From: Pagrus major
Lineage: Eukaryota; Chordata; Actinopteri; Spariformes; Sparidae
Assembly (NCBI RefSeq): GCF_040436345.1
Contig: NC_133227.1
Location: forward strand, 23,186,671 to 23,250,670
DNA: 64,000 nucleotides
Direction: 5' to 3'
Below, piece by piece: positions 37,301 through 48,876 of the stretch. Made by a program: the position numbers and the translations under genes. A model generated the notes under the pieces. The model searched no databases. It was not told where the DNA came from and worked only from the letters and a program-made list of their open reading frames with translations. Every line of letters begins with the position of its first letter. The first letter of the stretch is position 1.

Positions 37301-40300
37301 CAGAGTTCAGTGTTTCTGTTGTTTACAGTAAGTATACTAGTAGTAGTGCAAGTAGTACTCACTGCAGGTACTTGTGCAGCTCCATCCAGCTGCACCTGGA
37401 CCAGTGATATCGATGGAAGGTGGCCTGAACTCGCGGAGACATGATGCTGCCCAACGGCACATCGTCCTCACAGTCATTGGCCTCACCGTCATGCTCCATC
37501 CCTAACCTGAGACAGACAGAAAGATAATAAATAGAAACAACAGCAAATTCCAGTCAGCTACAGCACCTTGAGATGGTAATACAGTATTGAATCTTGGAAG
37601 ATTTCTATACATTGTCGTAATGATGAAGGTGAGTCAGTTATTGTTTCTATGTGGACACTTGGATGACCTTTATCATCTCTACGTGGACACCTGCAGGTCA
37701 GTATCATCTCTAAGTGGACACCTTGGAGTAATTATTGTCTTTGTCTGGACACCTGGGATTTGTTTGTGTCTAAATGGACACCTGGGTGTCAGTACCGTCT
37801 CTATCCTCTCTACTCAGACACCTGGGTGTCATTATTGTCTTTACCTGGACATCGGGAATTTGTTTTTGTATCTTAATGGCTACCTGGAGGTCATTATCAT
37901 CTCTACGTGGATGTAGGAGTAATTATTGGATCTACTGGGACACCTGGGAGTCATTACGCTCTCTACATGGACGCTTGGGAGTGAGCCATCATGTCTACGT
38001 AAACACCTGGGAGTCATTGTCTTCTATGTGGACACCTGGGAGTCATTACCATCTTTACCTGGACACCTGGAAATAGTTTTTGTCTCTACATGGACACCTA
38101 GGAGTCAATTATCATCTCTACATAGACACCTGGGAATCTTGATCATCTCTATGTGGACCCCTGGGAGTCATATTGTGTCTACATGGACACCTGGGAGTCA
38201 CTAATGGCTCTACATTCTGTTATCATCTTTACATCTGAGTCATTTTGATGTTGTTTTTAATTGTTGTTGTTTTATTCAGAATGTTTATTTTGTAGAAATG
38301 TGAAATTGTTTCTTAATTACAAGTGCTGCCAACAAATTTGCTTTTAGTTGTAGTGTCTGTGTGTCTCACACGTGTCCTGTTTCATGGGCAGCTACGAAGG
38401 CTGACGAAAAACCGTCCTCAAAGACGAGAACACAACTCCGATGCAGGTGACACATTCCTGTAACAGGAGCATAACCTGCGGAAAGAGATCAGAAGTTCTT
38501 CGTCAGGTGTAAGAGGTCTGGGCATGGTCAGGCAGGTGGTGTTAGTAGCAGTACTCATAGTATTAGTGGCAGTTTTAGCAGTAGTACCCTGCATACCAGA
38601 GAGGGAAAACGCATGCCTTCGCAGGTAGACAGTGTTACTAGTAGTCCCTTAAGTTTTAGCAGTAAAATTAGTGCCTTGAATGGCAGAGAGGCCAAACTCT
38701 TGCCTGATCATGTAGAAGATGTTACTAGTAGTACTTGAAGTATTAGTGATGATAGTAGCCGTAGTGTCATGCTGAAGGGTCTGAACCCCAGCCTGATCAG
38801 GTTGATGGTGTTACTACTCGTACTTGTAGTATTAGTGGAGGTATGAGTAGTAGTACCTTGCATGCCAGAGGGCAGGAGCGCTTGCCTGGTCATGTAGATG
38901 ATGTTACGAGTAGTACTTGTAGTATGAGCATTAGTGCTTTGCATACCAGAGGGACCAAACTCCAGTCTGATCATGGAGATGTTGTTACTAGAAGAAGTTG
39001 AAGTTCTAGTGGTAATATTAGCTGTAGTGCCTTGCATGCCAGAGGGTCTGAACCCCAGCCTGGTCAGGTAGATGGTGTTACTACTCGTATTAGTGGAGGT
39101 ATTAGCAGTGGTCCCTTGGGTGCCAGGCTGTTGAAACTCTTGCCTTATCATGTAGATGGTGTTACTAGTAGTACTTGTAGTATTAGTGGAGGTATTAGTA
39201 GTAGTACCTTGCATGCCAGAGGGAACAAACTTTTGCCTGATCATGTAAATGGTGTGACTAGTAGTACTTGCCGTTATAGCGGTGGTATCGGCAGAAGTAC
39301 TTTGCGTGCCAGAGAGACTGAACTCCAGGCTGGCCAGGTAGATGGTGTTACCTCTAATACTTGTAGGATTAGTGGAGGGATTAGCAGTAGTACCTTGCAT
39401 TTTGAAGGGACCAAATCCTAGCCTGGTCAGGTAGATGGTGTTACTATTAGTACTTGTAGTATTAGTGGAGCTATTCGCAGTCGTACCCTGCATGCTGAAG
39501 GGGCCAGAATCTTGCGCAGTCAGGTAAATGTTGTTACTAGTAGTACTTGCAGTATTAGTGGAGGTATTAGCAGTAGTACCCTGCATGCCGGAGGGACCGA
39601 ACTCCTGCCTGGTCAGGTAGATGGTGTGGTCGTGTTGCTCGGCATGACTCTGCTCTCTCTGCTGGAGATACGACCATCCACAAACATTCTCCAAACTCTT
39701 CTGGGGATTCCCCACAGAGACCATATCCAGGGACTGATGGAGAGACCCATTTTGCATTTATTGTTTCTTTTGAATTTACATACAAAATGTAAGAGTAAAC
39801 ATTTAAAAACATCAATTTGTATTAATGGATTTGCCCGGGAGTTAAGGCATTGTTTAGTATCAGTAACAGTATGCTCTGTTGCACTTTTTCTCTTGGAATT
39901 TATTTTGTTGTGTTGTGAAAGTACCATACAGGATGGACATCCTAAAGTACATAAACTTAAACCACAAAAACTATACAAATACTATTTTTGGAATAAAACG
40001 TCCAGGGAGATTTGATAATAGAGCTCACCAAAGCAGTGGAACCAGATCATTTGAAAGCAAGGTGGGAAATAGAAATGGTGGTTCTCTTTATGAACAGCTG
40101 CAACACCACCTCCCTGACCCTCGTTATCTATCTAGATTTTAAAGTGAAACTTTCACAGAGCTAGTTATAGCGAGTACAACATTTGAACACCTGGGGATCG
40201 ACAGGCGCGTAGGAGAAAACCAAGGGCTGAAGAAATCAGGAAAAAAACTCCTGCACACTCTCCTGACATTATCAAGATAACCTGATGAAGCTGAGATCAA

Positions 40301-43300
40301 ACAGCACTGACTTTGTTGGCCTGTTGCAGGAGGACCCCACAAAGCAGTAGGTGAGACAAACTGAAGTTTCCACGACATTTATTGAAAACTTCTACCCTGA
40401 CAACACGTAGAACTGAAAAAGAAAACTTGTCCTTCCTGAGTAATATATTAAAACAACTAGACAACTGATGTTCATTTATAGACACCATAAACCTTTGGTA
40501 GCTTTGAAAGATTGTTTAGTACCTTTGATGGAGACAACATGATGATTCTGACCAGAACTACATTGATGTTGGCACCAAGAGAATGATCTTGATAGATCTC
40601 ATTAACCTGGAACAGACAAAGAGAGAAAAGTGCTGAAATATTCATAGTAAAACAATCAATTCATCAGCCTATCTGACCATCTATTCTTGATTCTGGAAAA
40701 TCCATTTGCCCCTGAAATAAAAAATATGTGTTTCCACTTACAATGTTCATGAGTGTCAGTAGATATTTCTGAATGTGGTCTCGGCCATGGAAAAGAAGAA
40801 CAGAATAATCCACAGCTAACAGAACCTGCAAGAGGAAAAACCGAACTTTCAGATTGGTTAAAAAGTTAAGTAAACTCTACATGAATCACAGTTTATCAAA
40901 CTATTTCATTCACCTCAATGTTAAAGAGTTCAGCCTCCTCAATGTAACGCCGCCGTCGAGCTGAGCCTGATTTTGACCACAGCTCATTCTGGTTCAAGTT
41001 CAGAGAACCTAAAAGAGGACCTGGAGACAACCAAAAGAAACGTCTCAGTAATCATGAAAGTCATTCGTACGCACAGGTCTCTAGTGAAGTGAAGTTTTTT
41101 TAGCTTGTTTGACATTGATGTACATGTGCATGTCAAAACGAGTCTTGGGTGACCTCAGTGACTCTCAGGTGACTCCGACAACTCTAACTTAAGTCCAACA
41201 ACAATCAGGTGACTTAAAAACTCTCATGTGACTCTGAGGACTCTCAGGTGACCTCAAAGACTTTCAGGTGACCTTAATGACTCTCAGGTGACTGTACCAA
41301 CTCTCATGTGACTCCAATGACTCTTGCATGACCTCAAAGACTCTTAGGTGACTCTAACAACACTTGGATGACCTTAAAGACTCTCAAATGACCAAAGCGA
41401 CTCTCATGTGACCTCACCAACAATCAGGTTACCTCAAAGACTCTCAGGTGACTTGAACGACTTTCAGGTAACCTCAGCGATTCTCAGATGACCCTAAAGA
41501 CTCTTAGGTGGCCTTAAAGACTATAAGATGGCATCAACAACTATCAGGTGATGCCAATGATTGTCAGGTGACTCTAAAGACTCTCAGGACTCTCAGGTGA
41601 CTCTAATGACCTTCAGGTGACCTCAATGACACTCCTGTGATTGAAATGACTTTCACATGACTCTAACGACTCTCAGGTGTTATCAATAACTCTTGGGTGA
41701 CTGATTCTCCACAAAATAAAGTTTTGGAAAAAAGTGTTATATTCTCTAGCAACCACTCTCCTTGTGAGTTCTTGTCTATTATATAAAAGCTACATCAGTT
41801 TAAAACTAGCTGAATCTTTGCTGATCTGAGGACAGACAGAAACAGATGTTTGCTTCTGAAGGTGTGCCATTGAGCATGAACCAGAACGAATCTCTGCGTT
41901 ATAGTCATTTTACATATAAGTGCTACCAGAGTTGAGGTCATGCTGTGTTGCCAGATGTTGGAGCAAAGCTGGGTTTTCAATGGCCAGTGAAGGAAACAAA
42001 ACAAAACTACTCATGCTAACATCTCCTAAAGGCCACAGTGTTCATCACAGCCTCAATATGAAAGTGTTGGAAGAGAAATAATTAAAATTTTCAACTTTAC
42101 GTTTGAACAAATGATTTCCCCATTTGTTTTGTTCTTCTGTTGTATTCCAAAAATGACCTAAAATAAAGACCTCAAAGATGGTTTGATTTGAGATTTTTAA
42201 AGCACATAAATCCATCCTTCGATCCATTACGACCCCTGTTGTCTGTGATAGAGAGTAACTAAGAAAGGGTTTAGCTCTACAGCCTTAATGGAGAAACTCG
42301 TCCTGTGAGACCAAACATGAATATTGTGGCTGCAGGATTGACTGTTTACTGTAACACAGACCAGAACAGATGGTCAGATGTTGAAGATGTTTTCACTGAG
42401 ATTAAACATGCAGGTCAATGTACTGTTGTCTAGTAAACCTCCTGAATACAAACAAGAACAAGAATGCAGTTTCTGTTTCTCTGAGTCAGATTTTTCATCT
42501 TCATGTGACCATTGCTCACCGTGTAATGTTGCTTTATTCTGTAAACAACAAAAGTAAGTCAGCTGATCTGAGGCTTAACATCCAACATCCACTGGAATGT
42601 AATGAAAAAACAAACTTTATTTACAAAATGGAAGCCCCAGCAGGGTTATCTTCCCAAAACTAGTAAGAAGGGATTGAATGCTAGTGACTGTATGCAAAAC
42701 AGGAAGGAACAAAGACAGTCAATATTTAATATTGTTGACATATTTTCATAATCGGAGAAGAACTTTAAGAGATACTTGCATTTTATCTCTTAAAATTATA
42801 TTTATTTTTTACAAATATATATATCACATTGTCCTGCCAAAAAGAAAATAAGTAGGTTTAGTGATCATAGCTCTGTGGATCATGTCCCTTATAGAGTTAT
42901 TGTTCATTTTTTTACTAGCAACAAATAAGTCCTGACGCGAACTCTTGAGGTTTGTGCATGTTCTCTACAGGAACATTAAAGTCAAATAAAAACATGTGTT
43001 ATATGTCAACATATTATAATCCTTTCTTTTGTTACAAATCTGACATACATGTATGTTGTTACTGTCCGTGTTTTGTGTTTGAAACATAAATCCTGGTTAC
43101 TTTAAATGTTCATAAAAACATCTGTTGAATCTGTTGTGAAGGAAATGACATAAGCGATCAGTAACAGACACTCTGAGGTCACGCTGTTCTGCCGGAGGCT
43201 CGGGATGGGTTTAACTGAGGTGAACAAAAACTTGCTCCTCATTGGCTGATGCTGCTTTGAGGACAAACAGATTTGAGTAGTCAGTGACTGAGAGGACGAG

Positions 43301-46300
43301 TGAATCAGGAGCTGAACTATCTGTCAACTCTCAGTCCAAAACCTCCAAAACCTCCAAAACTCTGAACCTCGCACTGCCACGTCGCAGCTGGCTGAGTGTG
43401 TGTGTGTGTCTGTGTGTGTCTGTCTGTGTGTGTGTGTGTGTGTTGCGAAGCTCCCATTGCGTCTGCCAAGCTTCCTGGAACAATTTCTCTGTTTTCAGTT
43501 TGATTCTTTCCTTCTGCAGAAACAACATAGCAGGAGCTAAAAACAGTTTCTGCTTTTGTTTATCACTTGATTTCACCTCTTAATAATGTCATGTGAGGGA
43601 CTGACCTGCCAAACCACATTTCATTCATATAACTAACCACAAATTCATATTTCATATTGGACTACAGCATTCAGATAGAGAAGCAGTTCCTGAAGAAAGT
43701 GTGTGTGATTTCTGAAATATTGATTGTGAAAAGCCTGATGACAGTGTTTTTGAAAAAGTAACAGTTATACTTGAGTAAAAGTATCTGAATTGTACTTAAG
43801 TATCAAAAGTACAGGTAAATAAGTTATTTATATATTCATGCGTATGTGTATACTATATACTATTTGGTCGACCTGCACGATTATGGGATCCGATTTTCAA
43901 CAGTTTTCTGATTATCGGAATCAGTTTTGTTTTTTTTCATCCGATAACCAATCAAACAAATTTGAAGCAAATTTAAAAATACACTACTTTGGCTCTTAAA
44001 AATAACTACTAACTAAAGTTATCAAATAAATGTAGGGATTAGTACGTTATTTGCCTCAAAAAATGTAGTGGAGTGGAAGTATGAATATGGAAAAACGGAA
44101 ATACTCTAGTAAAGTACAACTGCCTCAAATTGTATTTAAGTAAATGTACTCTGTTACATTCCATCACTGGTTTTCTTACCTCGGAGGAAGTCATCAGCAG
44201 TTTGATCGACAGCTTCAGATTGATTGACAGCCTGTTGGTTCTTGATGATGGCTGAGGAGCGATAAACAATGTGTTGTCTTCCTCCTTCCTCCTCCTCTTC
44301 TTCTTCTTTACTTCCTGACCTCGGTCGATCCCACGGCTCGATAAAAAATTCCTCCTGACCCATTCGGATCAACCCAGCCTGGAGACACAGAGAGCTGTTA
44401 TCTAGTGTTGTATGATCTAATGTTTCATCTACTGTTTAATTTACTGTTTCTTTTACTGTTTCATCTTCTGTAAATCTAGTGTTTAATCTACTGTCTAATC
44501 TACCGTGTAATATACTATATATCTACTGTTTAATCTACTGTAAATATATTATTTCATCAATTGTTTTATTTACTGTAAACATACTGTTTAATCTAATGTC
44601 GCTCCACTGTTTTCGTTAACTGTTATTCTGCTTTAAATGTGCTTAAATGTACTGAAGTTTGAGTTAGTGTTATTTCAGTGTGAGTGAATCAACATTATTG
44701 AAGTGTGAGTCAGCATTATTTTAAATGTGAGTCAGCATTATTTAAGTGTGAGTCAGCGTTATTTATGTATGAATCAGCATTATTTTAGTGTGAGTCAGAA
44801 ATTATTTTAGTTTGAGTCAGCGTTATTTATGTGTGAATCAGCATTATTTTAGTTTGAGTCAGCGTTATTTATGTGTGAATCAGCATTATTTTAAATGTGA
44901 GTCAGTATTATTTAAGTGTGAGTCAGCGTTATTTATGTGTGAATCAGCATTATTTTAGTTTGAGTCAGCATTATATTAGTGTGAGTCAGCATTATTTTAG
45001 TTTGAGTCAGCGTTATTTATGTGTGAATCAGCATTATTTTAGTTTGAGTCAGCGTTATTCAAGTGTGACTCAGCATTATTTCATTGTGCATCAGCGTTAT
45101 TTCCGTGTGAGTCAGCAGTTACCCTCCTCAGTTGAAAATCTCTACATGATAATCCCGCAGCATCACTAATGACCGAACACGACCAATTCAACACAAACAG
45201 ATTAATGCTGTTCAATGTGTTTAGACATTCCTGTTATTTTGTCCACCATCAGTTGTTCCTGCTTTAAGTTACATCAGCGGTTGCAGCAGGAAAATATTCC
45301 TCTCTTCTTTTTCCCTCTTTCCATTTCTTTCCTTCTTGTCTTTCTCCCTTTAAACGCCTCTCATCTTTCCTTCACATCTGGCTTCAATCAGGCGGCTCAG
45401 CTCACGCTGTAAGAAGTGACGATAAACTGAGACACAGTCGGACAGAGTTCAGTGAGTTAAAGCAGCTCAGGTCTTCATGTTTAACAGTGTTTTTTCTGTG
45501 TCTCTGCAGCCTGAAGTCTTTTTAGTCTCACATGAATCGACTTGTTTCCCTGCACTGTTTCCCTTCCTGCTGACTTTAACTAAACTTCTGAAAATAATCT
45601 CTCTTTATTTGTTTTGTTTTACAAGCTGGTTTTATTGTGATATTATTAATGTTATTGTGGATCCTTTAACATAAAAAATGTTCCTTTAAGATTTTTGTGT
45701 GATGAGACATTTATCATCAGTTAAACGAAAGCTGCAGCAGCGACACCTTTCTTCTGTTTTAATGATATGTGAAGATTGTCCCTGTGTGGCTTTGTGCTCA
45801 GAAAAAAATATTCTCATCATGCTGCACTTTTTTTGAGTGTTAAACTCCCTCTGTGGTTTCAGCTGCACATATGTCAGCTTATACGAAAAGTCAGAAGGCT
45901 CAAAAAATACCAGCAGCTGTCAAAACATCTGCCTCCATCAGCAGCTTCCTCACAGAGGATGATGCTGATGATAATGTAAAGATTTAAGGATGTTTCTGTT
46001 CTAATATGTTTATATCCTTATAATCTTATCCAACTGTTGTTTTTTTATGATGCAATGTTTTATGTAACATTTAGAAATAAAAATAATACAAATGATGTGC
46101 ACACGCAAAATCTTCTGATGATGGAAATAAGAGATGTACATTTATAGAAAATCATTTGTTTACATTGTTTGCTGAATTCACTGCTTCTATTATTTTGCCG
46201 GCTATACAGCATAAGATAATTTATAAACTTAATTTTTGTTGAGGAGGGGGTCAAAAGGGAGTCAGAGAAGAGATTGAGAGGAGTGAATGTAAGGGGGTAG

Positions 46301-48821
46301 TGACCAAGAGGTAGTGAGTAGGAGGTTCGTGACCAGGGGGGGATTAAGAGAAGATAGTGATCAGGAGAAAGTGTGAGGAGGGAGTGACCAGAACATAGTG
46401 AGGAGGGAGTGACCAGGAGGGAGTGAGGGGAGAGAGTGACCAGGACATAGTGAGTAGGAGGGAGTGATCAGGAGGGAGTGAGGGGAGAAAGTGACCAGGA
46501 CATAGTGAGTAGGAGGGAGTGACCAGGGGGGAGTGAGGGGAGAGAGTGATGAGGAGGGAGTGACCAGTAAGGAGTTGAAAGGAGAGAGTATGAGGAGGGG
46601 GTCAAAAGAGAGTCAGAGAAGAGATTGATAGGAGTGAATGTAAGGGGGTAATGACCAGGACTCAGTGACCAGGAGGGAGTCAGAGAAGGGAATGATCAGG
46701 AGAGAGTAATAAGGAGGGAGTTGAAAGGAGAGAGTGTGAGGAGGGATTGACCAGGGCGTAGTGAGTAGGGAGTGACCAGGAGGGAGTGAGGGGAGAAAGT
46801 GACCAGGAGGGAGTAAGAGAAGATAGTGATCAGGAAGAAGTGAGTGATGAAGATGGAGTAAGAGGAGGGAGTGAGAGGGGAGAGTGAGTTAGGGAGTGAC
46901 AAGCAGGGAGTGATAAGGGAGTGATGAGGAGGGGGTCAAAAGAGAGTCAGAGAAGAGATTCATAGGAGTGAATGTAAGGGGGTAATGACCAAGAGTTAGT
47001 GAGTAGGAGGGAGTGACCAGGAGGGAGTCAGAGAAGGGAGTGACCAGGAGGGAGTGAATAGGAGGGAGTGACCAGGGCGTAGTGAGTAGGGAGTGACCAG
47101 GACGTAGTGAGTAGGAGGGAGTGATCAGGAGGGAGTGAGGAGAGAAAGTGACCAGGACATAGTGAGTAGGAGGGAATGAGGGGAGAGAGTGATGAGGAGG
47201 GAGTGACCAGGAAGGCATTAAAAGGAGAACTATGAGGAGGGAGTGACCAGGAGAGAGTAAGAGAAGAGAGTGATGAAAAGGGAGTGACCAAGAGGGAGTG
47301 AGAGGGGAGAGTGAGTTAGGGAGTGACAAGGAGCGAGTGATAAGGGAGTGATGAGGAGGGGGTCAAAAGAGAGTCAGAGAAGAGATTGACAGGAGTGAAT
47401 GTAAGGGGGTAATGACCAGGAGTTAGTGAGTAGGAGGGAGTGACCAGGAGGGAGTCAGAGAAGGGAATGATCAGGAGAGAGCAATAAGGAGAGAGTTGAA
47501 AGGAGAGAGTGTGAGGAGGGAGTGATCAGGACATAGTGAGTAGGAGGGAGTAACCAGGGGGAATGAGGGGAGAGAGTTATGAGGAGGGAGTGACCAGGAG
47601 GGAGTGATGGGAGAGAGTGACCAGGACATAGTGAGTAGGAGGGAGTGACCAGAAGAGAGTAAGAGAAGGGAGTGATGAAGAGGGAGTGACCAAGAGGGAG
47701 TGAATAGGAGGGAGTGACCAGGAGGGAGTTAGGGGAGAGTAATGAGGAGGGAGTGATTGGTAAGGAGAGTATTTAGGAGGGAGTGATGAGGACGGAGTCA
47801 CCAGTAGGGAGAGACCAGGGGGGAGTGAGAGAAGGAAGTGATGAGGATGGAGTAAGTGGAGGGAGTGACCAGGGGGGAGTGATGAAGGGGAGTGAAAGAG
47901 AGAGAAGTCAACCGTCATCAGATGACACCTACCAGTCCGTCGCAGTTGCTGATTGCGACAGACGTGTCCTCCATGTTTGACACCTCTCCTGTGTAAAAGC
48001 AGTCTGTGCCTCCTATTGGCTGAGAGTATGTCTGTCCTGACTCCTCCCACCACTCCATGGTGGCGGTGGGGGCAACGAGACGTGAGTTGGGACGCAGCTG
48101 CAGGTGGAGCTCCTGTCCGAACACTGTCACGTTGTAGAAAAGCCCCGCCTCCTCATCCCTGTAACCCCGCCCCCTTTCACTGTGTCCTGTCTGGCTTGGC
48201 GTTGACGCTTCAATGGGCGGGATCTGGTCTAAGATGTCTGTTTGAGTCTGTCTTTTGTTTCTGATATTGTTTATATCAGTGGGCGTGTCCTGTGTAGCGT
48301 GGGCGTGTCTTTTGCTTCGGTGCAGGTGGTTGGCGGAGACTGACGCTGACAGGAAACGCCCCTCTGAGTTGGTCCTGATTGGACGAACGACATTGAACTC
48401 TGACAGGACCTGGTTGAGAGAATCTGAGAAAAAGAATAATTAAAATAACTTTTGTGTTTCTTCACCTGCCAGACTTCTTTGTAGTGATGACACTGTGATG
48501 TTGCTGGATCTTATTATAGCTTTTATAAATGTCAGTGGGATTTCCAATGAGGATTTCTTCTTCTTCTTTTTCTGAAAAAGGATCTCAAAGTTCTGTTTTC
48601 ACTTTAAATCTCCATAAGGAGAAAAACACAGTCCACAAACACTTGCTTAAATGTCTAAAATTGTGACTGCAGTCTGGTGGGAGAGATTAATAAATGCACC
48701 ACATGTTGTGCAAAATGGTAAAACCTGAAAAACAGAGTGAAAGCCTGTAACATCTGGAACTGAGAGCCAATCAGAGTCAAGCCTCCTTCTGCAGAGTGAC
48801 ATCAGCTAAAGGCTGATCTCA

Positions 48822-48876
<55 letters not shown>

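Noticed and set aside
37587-38204. Three + strand ORFs of 92-109 aa
   Set aside because: They are by-products of the ~30-bp GGACACCTGGGAGTC minisatellite inside adamts intron 8.
38708-39757. 349-aa - strand ORF
   Set aside because: Not a separate gene: it is adamts exon 7 reading on through the 93-bp array. It is reported as a splice-donor array instead.
44154-44372. 72-aa ORF with a Glu run as a separate small protein
   Set aside because: It is adamts exon 3 read slightly past its boundaries.
46696-48053. Pro/Ser/Leu-rich - strand ORFs in adamts intron 2
   Set aside because: They are translations of the purine-rich minisatellite; the only real coding part is exon 47933-48423.
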